DNA of 64,000 nucleotides, from NCBI GenBank assembly GCA_002435755.1, contig DIYH01000027.1, positions 124,001 through 188,000 on the forward strand, written 5' to 3'. Positions 17,440 through 24,222 of the stretch are shown here, piece by piece (position 1 is the stretch's first letter; each line of letters starts with the position of its first letter). The stretch is from Flammeovirgaceae bacterium UBA6059 (GTDB lineage Bacteria; Bacteroidota; Bacteroidia; Cytophagales; Cyclobacteriaceae). The translations under genes and the position numbers were made by a program. The notes below the pieces were generated by a model, which had not been told where the DNA came from, did not search any database, and saw nothing but the letters and a program-made list of their open reading frames with translations.

Positions 17440-18375
17440 TCAAACAGCCATGAAAGGCCGCATATTCACTGTCTGGTTGTTAATAATTTCTTTGATGAGC
17501 TCTTTGATCTCCACCTGATTAGTGCGCTTGGCAAGACGACTGGTCTCTGATGCCAGAATGTCCTGACAATACGTGGTGAAAAGCCGTATGTCATCTTCCG
17601 GCTCCAGATTCATCACCGTCATTGTCTTAGCGATCATGATGCCGGCCCTGATAGTTGGTGAAAACTCGCATGCTCCACTTTCGCGAAGCTCTCGGACTAC
17701 CTTGGTGATCAATTGGCAAACATCCATAGGCATGCGTGCCTTAGCATAAATGATAGACGCTTCGGTCTCATAATCAGGATAGTCAAGATCAATCGTTACC
17801 ATCCTATCTCTTAGTGCATCCTGACTTTTATAGGTGCCAGCATACTCCTCAGGATTACTTGTGAAAATGGCGTTGAAGTGAGGGCTCACATCCAGGTATG
17901 GACTACCGGTAGTTGACTCGTTGGACAAAGTCAATATTCTGTCTTGAAGTACAGAAAGCAGCACATTGTTTGCCTCCGGTCTCGATCTTGTGAACTCATC
18001 ATAGACCAATGTGTAGCCGTGCTTACACGCCTGTGTCAAACGGTTGTCCGTCCACTGTCGGGTCATCGTCTCCTCCTCTTTAAGAACTGAGGCGATGAAA
18101 TTATCCCTGACTTTTTTAAAGCGATAGCCTGATTCACCCCCTATCAGGTTGCTGCTGGTCATCTCCTCATCACCATGCAGGAGGGTCACCGGTCTGTCCA
18201 GCTTACTGGCCACATGCTTAGCGAGCGTGCTCTTACCGGTACCTGCAGGCCCACGAAAATGTACCGGAAAGCCCGCTTTAATATAATTAAGGGCCCTTTC
18301 TGTGATCTCTTCGATGTAAGGAGTCTCTATAAACTCATGATCAGCTTCAGCCAGGAGTGTCATCTTGTCTGCCAT
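17440..18375 (-). CDS. gvpN: gas vesicle AAA+ ATPase GvpN
   Basis: A 311-residue MoxR-type AAA+ ATPase of the GvpN family: ETPYIEEITERALNYI, Walker A GPAGTGKSTLA (near residue 42), TLLHGDEEMTSSNLIGG, Walker B LVYDEFTRSRPEANN, sensor 1 IFTSNPEEYAG and the arginine-bearing DALRDRM. All ATPase residues are intact. GvpN is found in nearly all gas vesicle clusters and in cyanobacteria lies directly after gvpA-gvpC; here too it follows gvpA and the GvpC-like candidate, with only six bases between. It helps vesicles widen and mature, probably by remodelling GvpC or shell proteins. Confidence 0.95.
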   Translation of the reverse strand: MADKMTLLAEADHEFIETPYIEEITERALNYIKAGFPVHFRGPAGTGKSTLAKHVASKLDRPVTLLHGDEEMTSSNLIGGESGYRFKKVRDNFIASVLKEEETMTRQWTDNRLTQACKHGYTLVYDEFTRSRPEANNVLLSVLQDRILTLSNESTTGSPYLDVSPHFNAIFTSNPEEYAGTYKSQDALRDRMVTIDLDYPDYETEASIIYAKARMPMDVCQLITKVVRELRESGACEFSPTIRAGIMIAKTMTVMNLEPEDDIRLFTTYCQDILASETSRLAKRTNQVEIKELIKEIINNQTVNMRPFMAV

Positions 18376-18381
18376 ACTCTA

Positions 18382-19236
18382 CTATTTTTTGGCCAGTTGC
18401 TCACGAATATCCTTTCTAAGTTTCTCTAGAGAGCGGACCCTTTCTTCACGCTCTTTGGCCAGCTGCTTTAGGAAACTATGAGTCTCATCCTTTAGCTTTT
18501 GAACATAAGCTCTACGCTCTTGGATTTCATTGCTGCTTGACCAATTATACACAGCGGGTACTGGCTGAGTTCTAACGTCAGCTGGCCTAGACTCACCCCT
18601 GTTGACAGTTACCTTCTTTTTGGCTACTGGTGTCTTCTTTTTAGGAGGAGCTGCGGGCTTCTCCAATACTAAATCGGAGGTTTCTGGAGCTGGCTCGGGC
18701 TTTGGGTCATGCGAAGTTGTGAGTTCTTCCAGCTTGCTGGCTGTTGGCTGCTCTTCCTTGTCTACCTGGTCTTTCTCAAGTGTTTTGGTTCGCCTTTTAA
18801 TTACTTTTTTAGCTCGTGGGGTTCTTTTTTTCTTACCTGGCAAACTCTTTAGACTCTCGGCAAGGTTAGTTTCTTGATCCGCCTTTTCTTCAATATCAGC
18901 GGATGCTTTTAGAGCTTCCAAATCAGGTAGCTCAGCTACTGGAATAGGTGGTATCACTTCCTCCACTTGTTTGACTGCTCCAGGATTGACCGGTAGGGTC
19001 TTTGTAGCTCCCTCGCCTGTTTTCTTGCGCGTTTTTTTGACTTTTCCGGTAGGCTCTTTTTTTCGCTTGTTCAGCATGACTTTACTTTCTTTTGGAGGTT
19101 GGAATGATTGGAGGACAGGTTCACTTTCCTGATCAGTCTCTTCAGTAAGATGCATTGTTGATGGCTCCATCACAGCCTCATCTTCGTGAAATACTCCAAG
19201 TTTGGAACCTATGTATTCAGGAATATGCTCGGACAT
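18382..19236 (-). CDS. GvpC-like candidate with Lys/Pro-rich middle
   Basis: A 284-residue protein from ATG 19236 (a TTG at 19290 would add 18 residues that look non-coding). Residues 1-60 are acidic; residues 65-225 are low-complexity and rich in Lys, Pro, Glu and Thr with runs such as KKTRKKTGEG and KRTPRAKKVIKRRTK; the last 48 residues form a charged helix. In that helix AYVQKLKDETHSFLKQLAKE and the following EERVRSLEKLRKDI fit the cyanobacterial GvpC repeat (FxxxLxxTxxxFLxxTxxxR). It lies between gvpA and gvpN exactly as gvpC does in Anabaena. Inference: an outer-surface vesicle protein with a single repeat. Without the position it would be called uncharacterised. Confidence 0.6.
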   Translation of the reverse strand: MSEHIPEYIGSKLGVFHEDEAVMEPSTMHLTEETDQESEPVLQSFQPPKESKVMLNKRKKEPTGKVKKTRKKTGEGATKTLPVNPGAVKQVEEVIPPIPVAELPDLEALKASADIEEKADQETNLAESLKSLPGKKKRTPRAKKVIKRRTKTLEKDQVDKEEQPTASKLEELTTSHDPKPEPAPETSDLVLEKPAAPPKKKTPVAKKKVTVNRGESRPADVRTQPVPAVYNWSSSNEIQERRAYVQKLKDETHSFLKQLAKEREERVRSLEKLRKDIREQLAKK

Positions 19237-19312
19237 CAGTGGAAAGTTTAGTAGGTGATTAAAAGCCGTGTCAGGAGGAGTTCCCAACACGGCAAGAACT
19301 CAGTTGATTTGA

Positions 19313-19519
19313 CTAGGCGGCCCTGGAAGTCAATCCTACCGCTTCAGCATACTTCAGATACGTTTCCACAGAAGCTACTACAATACGTGCCTCTACTGAT
19401 ACAAGCTCAATACCTACTAAAGAAAGACGCACAAATGCATCGATTACTACACCTTTGTCTAGTACTCTATCGACTACCTCTACGAGGCTACCCGACGCTA
19501 CAGATTTTTCTACTGCCAT
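19313..19519 (-). CDS. gvpA: gas vesicle shell protein GvpA
   Basis: A 68-residue protein nearly identical in pattern to the major ribs-forming shell protein: [39 protein letters not shown] and [13 protein letters not shown]. These are the alpha-beta-beta-alpha core of GvpA, with the hydrophobic strands facing the gas space. At 68 residues it is close to the usual 70. Only one copy is seen in the window. It carries its own likely promoter (-7 box at 19550-19557) and heads the downstream run of gvp genes to 12937. Expected to be the most abundant product of the cluster. Confidence 0.97.
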   Translation of the reverse strand: MAVEKSVASGSLVEVVDRVLDKGVVIDAFVRLSLVGIELVSVEARIVVASVETYLKYAEAVGLTSRAA

Positions 19520-19549
19520 AGTTTAGTTGTTTTAGTTGTTAAAGAATTT

Positions 19550-19557
19550 CAAAGCTA
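19550..19557 (-). promoter_or_regulatory. candidate gvpA promoter, -7 box
   Basis: On the minus strand these bases read TAGCTTTG, an exact fit to the Bacteroidota -7 consensus TAnnTTTG. The likely start of transcription is about six bases downstream, leaving a leader of roughly 25 bases before the gvpA ATG at 19519. The -33 region (about 19577-19583) has no clear TTTG, so an activator may be needed. Confidence 0.5.
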
Positions 19558-19601
19558 TATTCAGCAGATAGCTAATAGCATAGGCGGAAGGTCGATTATA
19601 C

Positions 19602-19618
19602 TTAAGGGATGCCCTTAA
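19602..19618. promoter_or_regulatory. perfect inverted repeat upstream of gvpA
   Basis: TTAAGGG-ATG-CCCTTAA, two perfect seven-base arms around three bases. It lies about 45 bases upstream of the candidate -7 box of gvpA, a usual distance for an activator site. Neither strand shows a T-run right after the arms, which argues against a terminator of gvpK. The rest of the 233-base gap between gvpK and gvpA holds nothing else recognised. Confidence 0.45.
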
Positions 19619-19752
19619 AAAGAAGAATTCACGACCCTTCCCTCTGCATTTAATACTAAATCATACACCCATTGGAGTCTGCTAAACCTTTGCTATGCAG
19701 CAGTGCATATCTGAATGCGCCAACTCTAATATTCTGAAAAAAATGCCGAGTA

Positions 19753-20046
19753 TCAATCCTCGATTTGAACGAACTTCTGTAGGTCGATCTCGAGATCTTC
19801 TTCAGTCAAACCAAAGTGATCTTTGAGTTCTTCCATTTTTTGCTCTAGTGCAAGGAAAGTAGCACCGATCTCTTCGATCTTCTCAGGGGATAGTTCATTT
19901 GCTTCGATCTTCTTAAGCGCTTGTTTTTCCATCAACTCACGAATCACATTGATTAGCGATAGCACTAACTGGACCAGCCCATTACCTGCATTCTCAGGAG
20001 TAAGCTTAAGCTTTTCTATTTTCTTATCGAGATCGTCAATATCCAT
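19753..20046 (-). CDS. gvpK: gas vesicle protein GvpK
   Basis: A 97-residue acidic helical protein with the GvpK pattern: LTPENAGNGLVQLVLSLINVIRELMEKQALKKIEANELSPEKIEEIG, then a coil ending FGLTEEDLEIDL. The NVIRELMEKQALKK helix and the final GLTxEDLxxDL are characteristic. It lies upstream of gvpA on the same strand, separated by 233 bases with a candidate promoter, so gvpK may have its own promoter. In most clusters gvpK is placed near gvpJ or gvpL; here it is the first gene of the run. GvpK is a minor assembly factor. Confidence 0.92.
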   Translation of the reverse strand: MDIDDLDKKIEKLKLTPENAGNGLVQLVLSLINVIRELMEKQALKKIEANELSPEKIEEIGATFLALEQKMEELKDHFGLTEEDLEIDLQKFVQIED

Positions 20047-20133
20047 CTGGACAGAGGCATTACAGCATTGAATTTAACGAATAAGGTTGAGGGAACACTT
20101 ATCTCTTTGCTAGAGTTCAGAGAACCTTCCCCT

Positions 20134-21708
20134 CTAAGCCATGGCGGAAGAAAGTACGGGAACGCTTTCCTTTGGTAGTTGAATAATGAACTCAGATCCT
20201 TTGCCTAGCTCACTATTGACAGTCATTTCGCCTTTATGCTTCTCGATGATCCCATAACTGATGGACATACCTAGTCCTGTACCAACGCCCACAGGTTTGG
20301 TCGTGAAGAAAGGTTCAAATATTCTCTGCTTCACTTCATCAGACATACCTGTACCATTGTCACCAAGAACAATTTGGATATGGTCGTCCATATCAGCAGT
20401 GCGCACAGAGATATGTGCGTCTTTTTGCTCTTCCGGTATGGCTTGTATGGCATTGGTAAGGATGTTCATGAAGACTTGATTGAGCTGACCAGGAAAGCAG
20501 TTGATCATTGGGAGTTGAGGATCCAAACTCTTCTCAAGCTGTATCCTATTCTTCATTTTGTTTTTCAATAGCACAACAGTAGCTTCAAGGCATTCATTGA
20601 TGTTGGCCTCCTTACTATCTTCTTCATCCAGCCTTGAAAATACTCTTAAGCCTTTGACGATCTCAATAGTACGTACCGCGCCTTCCTTTATGTCGAAAAT
20701 AAGCTCACTCAGGTCCTGCTTAATTTGATCAAATTCTAATTCTGCTTTCAACAGTTGTAGTTCTTTTCTCGTTTGATCCAGGTCTTCTGAGCGTTCCAAC
20801 TCTTCATATTTACTCACTACTACTGATAGCTCATCCAGACTCGTTTTCAAGCTACCAATGCCATTGTAAATGAAATTCACGGGGTTATTGATCTCATGAG
20901 CAATACCTGCAGTGAGTTGTCCCAAGGAAGCCATTTTCTCACTGTGTACGAGCTGACCCTGGGTTTCTTTAAGTCGGTCAAGTGTTTGATTGATAATCGC
21001 CTTACTCTCTTGTTCTTTCTCAAGTAAATTCTTCAGTTTCGTCTCGGCAATGAGTAGTTGTTCGTTGGTCTTTATTTGAGTGTCTACAAATTCTTTCAAC
21101 TCTTTTTCAACAGCATCAGCTTCTGTGATCTTGTCCTTCAGTTTTTGTTCGTTGGCCTTGGTTTCCTGTATCGTATTCTGATAAGCTTTTAGCTTTCTTT
21201 CTACCGCTACTCTAAAGCGCTTCGCTTTGAGAATGATCTGTGTTTGTCGTTGAGACTGGGCTTCCATTTGCTCTTTTTGGACCTTGAGCCTTGTAATTCT
21301 GTCCATCATAAAAAAAGCACAGAAAAAACCAGTGCTGAGTGCCAACATCATACCACCAAGGTAGACAGTAAGATCACTCTTCCAACGTACCTCCCTCAAT
21401 TGATCAGTCAATGCCGCTACAACTGCATTTTGTTGCTTTGAAGTTAAAGGTATGACCAACTCATTTTTGTTACTGAGTTTAACCACAGGTGCAATGGCCT
21501 CAGCAACGATTTCAGGTACGTTCATCTTTCCGGGGCTACTCGTATTTTGTTGGATCGTCACTTCATCAACAAAATGCTGTATCTTTGAACCGAACTGACG
21601 ATAGTCGATATGCATTACTACACAAAACAGAAAGACTACCGCCAATCCAGCTCCTATGAAGAGAAAAACACTGTTACTGGTTGTATTATAGCTGGTTAAA
21701 TTATTCAC
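20134..21708 (-). CDS. membrane sensor histidine kinase, sister of the giant PAS kinase
   Basis: A 524-residue kinase with two membrane segments (about residues 12-30 and 107-130) enclosing a short periplasmic loop of about 75 residues, a long coiled coil (135-255), a dimerisation helix with [21 protein letters not shown] (phospho-acceptor H271) and a HATPase domain (NILTNAIQAI, DNGTGM, GTGLGMSI). From the coil onward it runs parallel to the C-terminus of the 1663-residue kinase, including NYNGIGSLK-type spacing and [14 protein letters not shown], so the two share a recent ancestor. It is 87 bases upstream of gvpK on the same strand and could be co-transcribed. No partner regulator adjoins it. 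Confidence 0.92.
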   Translation of the reverse strand: MNNLTSYNTTSNSVFLFIGAGLAVVFLFCVVMHIDYRQFGSKIQHFVDEVTIQQNTSSPGKMNVPEIVAEAIAPVVKLSNKNELVIPLTSKQQNAVVAALTDQLREVRWKSDLTVYLGGMMLALSTGFFCAFFMMDRITRLKVQKEQMEAQSQRQTQIILKAKRFRVAVERKLKAYQNTIQETKANEQKLKDKITEADAVEKELKEFVDTQIKTNEQLLIAETKLKNLLEKEQESKAIINQTLDRLKETQGQLVHSEKMASLGQLTAGIAHEINNPVNFIYNGIGSLKTSLDELSVVVSKYEELERSEDLDQTRKELQLLKAELEFDQIKQDLSELIFDIKEGAVRTIEIVKGLRVFSRLDEEDSKEANINECLEATVVLLKNKMKNRIQLEKSLDPQLPMINCFPGQLNQVFMNILTNAIQAIPEEQKDAHISVRTADMDDHIQIVLGDNGTGMSDEVKQRIFEPFFTTKPVGVGTGLGMSISYGIIEKHKGEMTVNSELGKGSEFIIQLPKESVPVLSSAMA

Positions 21709-21969
21709 TTCTTTGACCTCACCCTTGGTTCAACTTTACTCCGTTGTAAGGTTGATTAGTCTGGCAAAGCAATAGAAGTGTCCCTACTAATCGAATAAGT
21801 AATCCCCCTATTTGATGTTCCTACCTTACTACAATTGAATTCAAAGGGTAACGGACAGAGGTCAAAAACATCAATTTCCAATAATTCAAAGCTCGAATGT
21901 TTAACTTGCTAGAGAGCTTCTAGTCAATTTTTTAGCAGCTTCTGAGGTTATGTTTAGCCAAAACAGAAT

Positions 21970-22449
21970 ATGAAAAAGAGCTTTTCGCATCTGACCCCCA
22001 CAGGAGACCCAACGATGGTGGACGTTTCTCCTAAGAGCGCTACGTTACGTGAGGCAGTTGCCGAAAGTGTGGTTATCCTCGATTCCGATATAGTCGACCG
22101 ACTAGAAAATGATGAGATCCACACTAAGAAGGGGCCTGTCTTTCAGACGGCCATTCTCGCCGGTGTTATGGGGGCCAAGCGTACGCCTGATCTGATCCCA
22201 TTATGCCACCCCATAGGCCTTGACAAATGTCATATCGATATCAAGATCAATGAGCAAAAGGAAGTGATCATCACGTGCACGGCTTCTATTGTTTCGAAAA
22301 CGGGAGTTGAGATGGAAGCGCTCACAGGAGCTTCTGTTGCGGCACTCACCATATATGACATGTGTAAGGGGTTTTCTCATAACATCCAGATCAAGCAAAC
22401 CCAATTGATTAAAAAAACCGGAGGTAAAAGTGACTTTGAAAGGACATAG
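21970..22449 (+). CDS. moaC: cyclic pyranopterin monophosphate synthase MoaC
   Basis: A 159-residue protein with the MoaC signatures TMVDVSPKSATLREA, KGPVFQTAILAGVMGAKRTPDLIPLCHP and GVEMEALTGASVAALTIYDMCKG. It turns 3',8-cyclo-7,8-dihydro-GTP into cyclic pyranopterin monophosphate, the second step of molybdenum cofactor synthesis. Length matches the family. The end overlaps the next gene by 20 bases, and the three genes to 24146 overlap in series, so they form one operon. moaA, moaD, moaE and moeA are not in the window. It starts after a 261-base gap divergent to the membrane kinase gene. Confidence 0.96.
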   Translation: MKKSFSHLTPTGDPTMVDVSPKSATLREAVAESVVILDSDIVDRLENDEIHTKKGPVFQTAILAGVMGAKRTPDLIPLCHPIGLDKCHIDIKINEQKEVIITCTASIVSKTGVEMEALTGASVAALTIYDMCKGFSHNIQIKQTQLIKKTGGKSDFERT

Positions 22450-23557
22450 TAAGCACACTAAGTTGGTAAGACCACTAGGAGGTAAATTCGGTCGTAATGA
22501 GTTGGCGTTCTTAGGCGCACCATGTGGCGTTATTCAGTCCCTTACCAGAAAAATTGCTGAGGCCTGTACAAAGCAATACCGACTGGGCTATGTGGACGCT
22601 GAACATGGTGAAGGCACAACTCCGGATGTATTTCATAGGAGTTATACAGATAAAATCTCGTTCCACGCGCAGCAGTTTGCTCAGAGTGACTTGACCTATG
22701 ATTTTCGAAGAATGTTTGCAGACACGGATTTGGTACTGGTCAACGGCAATCACTTCTCGGCAGAAAAGCAGGTGGTCATTATCAATAAAAAAAAGGAAGA
22801 GTCACTGAGTCGCAAGTTGGACCGATTAAGTAATGTTCAGTTGATCTTACTCGATGAGGGTATGAGCAAGCCATTCGATTTCATCACAAAGCATCTGGAT
22901 GGAAAGACTCAACCACCCGTATTGTCGATCAATGACCATGACGGCATACTTCAGATGCTGGACCAAATGATCGCGTACAGTCAGCCCAAGCTCAAAGGAA
23001 TGGTGTATGCGGGGGGACAAAGCATGCGCATGGGTCGTGACAAAGGCTCTATAGATTATCATGGCAAGCCCCAACGCGAATATGTTGCTGATCTGCTTTC
23101 ACAAGTTTGTGATGAAGTCTATATGTCGGTGCGGCCCGGAAGTGATGTAAACACGGCCTACCCGAAGCTGGAGGACAGTTTTATGGAGTTAGGCCCATAT
23201 GGTGGTCTGCTCTCCGCATTTCGCCAAGACCCAAATGCAGCATGGTTGGCGGTAGCTTGTGACGTACCAATGGTAGATCAAAATGTCCTGGATCTACTGA
23301 TAAAGGAAAGAGACGCATCCAGGTTTGCGACTTGTTTTCACAACCCTGAGACCAATCATCCTGAACCGATGGTGGCCATATGGGAGCCCAGGATGTACCA
23401 GCAGTTGCTTTACTTCCTGTCTATCGGGTACAGCTGCGTGCGCAAAGTGCTCATCAATAGCGATATCGTCGAGTTGACCCCACCTCAGCCTGAAGTACTG
23501 ACCAATGTCAATACACCTGAAGAATACGAACAGGTCAAGCAGTTGATCGGTGCATAG
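22430..23557 (+). CDS. mobA: MobA-type guanylyltransferase with an N-terminal MobB-like domain
   Basis: A 375-residue two-domain protein from GTG. Residues 195-375 are a MobA nucleotidyltransferase (VYAGGQSMRMGRDKGSIDYHG, LGPYGGLLSAF, AVACDVPMVD, NVNTPEEY), which attaches GMP to molybdopterin. Residues 1-190 have the general layout of the MobB P-loop domain, but the loop reads LGAPCGVIQSLTRK and lacks the expected lysine-Ser/Thr, so nucleotide binding there is doubtful. It overlaps moaC by 20 bases and the next gene by 8. The N-terminal assignment is weak, the C-terminal one strong. Confidence 0.85.
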   Translation: MTLKGHSKHTKLVRPLGGKFGRNELAFLGAPCGVIQSLTRKIAEACTKQYRLGYVDAEHGEGTTPDVFHRSYTDKISFHAQQFAQSDLTYDFRRMFADTDLVLVNGNHFSAEKQVVIINKKKEESLSRKLDRLSNVQLILLDEGMSKPFDFITKHLDGKTQPPVLSINDHDGILQMLDQMIAYSQPKLKGMVYAGGQSMRMGRDKGSIDYHGKPQREYVADLLSQVCDEVYMSVRPGSDVNTAYPKLEDSFMELGPYGGLLSAFRQDPNAAWLAVACDVPMVDQNVLDLLIKERDASRFATCFHNPETNHPEPMVAIWEPRMYQQLLYFLSIGYSCVRKVLINSDIVELTPPQPEVLTNVNTPEEYEQVKQLIGA

Positions 23558-24146
23558 TATCTCCGCTGTAGTACTTGCCGCAGGACTCTCTACGCGGATG
23601 CAGGGAAAACAGAAGCTCTTCCTGCCTTATCGCCAAAAGACAATTTTGGAAACAGTTTTGGAACAGCTTGGGCCATCACACTGCTCTGAAGTCATAGTTG
23701 TAGCCAGCCCTTTAACCCATGATCAGATAAGTGCTATGTCCCTACCGGGAATCACTTTGGTCTCGAACACAGACCATAAGCAAGGCATGACGACTACCAT
23801 TCAATGCGGTGTAAGAACTGCCTCCTCTAACACGTCTGGCTACATGATCTGTCTGGGAGACATGCCAAGGATCACCACTGAGGAATACAATCATTTGATC
23901 ACCAAATTTTCTGATAGGCTTAATACAAATCCAAAAGCTATCTTACTCCCCTTTTATAAGGGTCAAAAAGGCAATCCTGTGATTTTTTCCAGTGTTTATC
24001 GCTATGATATTTTGAAGCACAGGGAGATGGAAGGTTGCAAAGTCATCGTACAATCCAATTCATCTCACCTCATCAGGGTAGATATGGATAGCGATAATGT
24101 GCTTTTGGATGTGGATACACCAGAATCCTATCAGACTCTGCTATAG
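23550..24146 (+). CDS. MocA-like molybdenum cofactor nucleotidyltransferase
   Basis: A 198-residue NTP-transferase: AVVLAAGLSTRMQGKQKLFLPY (nucleotide-binding loop), MICLGDMPRITTEEY (metal-binding Asp) and LPFYKGQKGNPVIF. This set is seen in MocA, which makes the cytosine dinucleotide form of the cofactor for xanthine dehydrogenase-type enzymes, and in related MobA-like proteins. GTG start at 23550 overlaps the mobA stop. Having both a MobA- and a MocA-type enzyme suggests the cell makes both dinucleotide forms, though the substrate (CTP or GTP) cannot be read from this sequence with certainty. Confidence 0.82.
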   Translation: MHSISAVVLAAGLSTRMQGKQKLFLPYRQKTILETVLEQLGPSHCSEVIVVASPLTHDQISAMSLPGITLVSNTDHKQGMTTTIQCGVRTASSNTSGYMICLGDMPRITTEEYNHLITKFSDRLNTNPKAILLPFYKGQKGNPVIFSSVYRYDILKHREMEGCKVIVQSNSSHLIRVDMDSDNVLLDVDTPESYQTLL

Positions 24147-24149
24147 CCC

Positions 24150-24204
24150 GATTCCCAAGTCTCATTCCTTTGTGCCTCTGTGAAGCTTCGGAGACTTGGG
24201 AATC
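24150..24204. terminator. 14-bp perfect inverted repeat between convergent genes
   Basis: GATTCCCAAGTCTC at 24150-24163 is the exact reverse complement of 24191-24204, with a 27-base loop. It sits between the end of the mocA-like gene and the end of the converging permease gene. It has no T-run on either side, so it is at most a weak bidirectional terminator; a small non-autonomous repeat unit is another possibility. Confidence 0.5.
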
Positions 24205-24222
24205 TAACCTTAAAACAAAACC

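Noticed and set aside
18382..19290. Longer start (TTG 19290) for the GvpC-like gene
   Set aside because: The extra 18 residues look non-coding and run close to the gvpA end; ATG 19236 is a better start.
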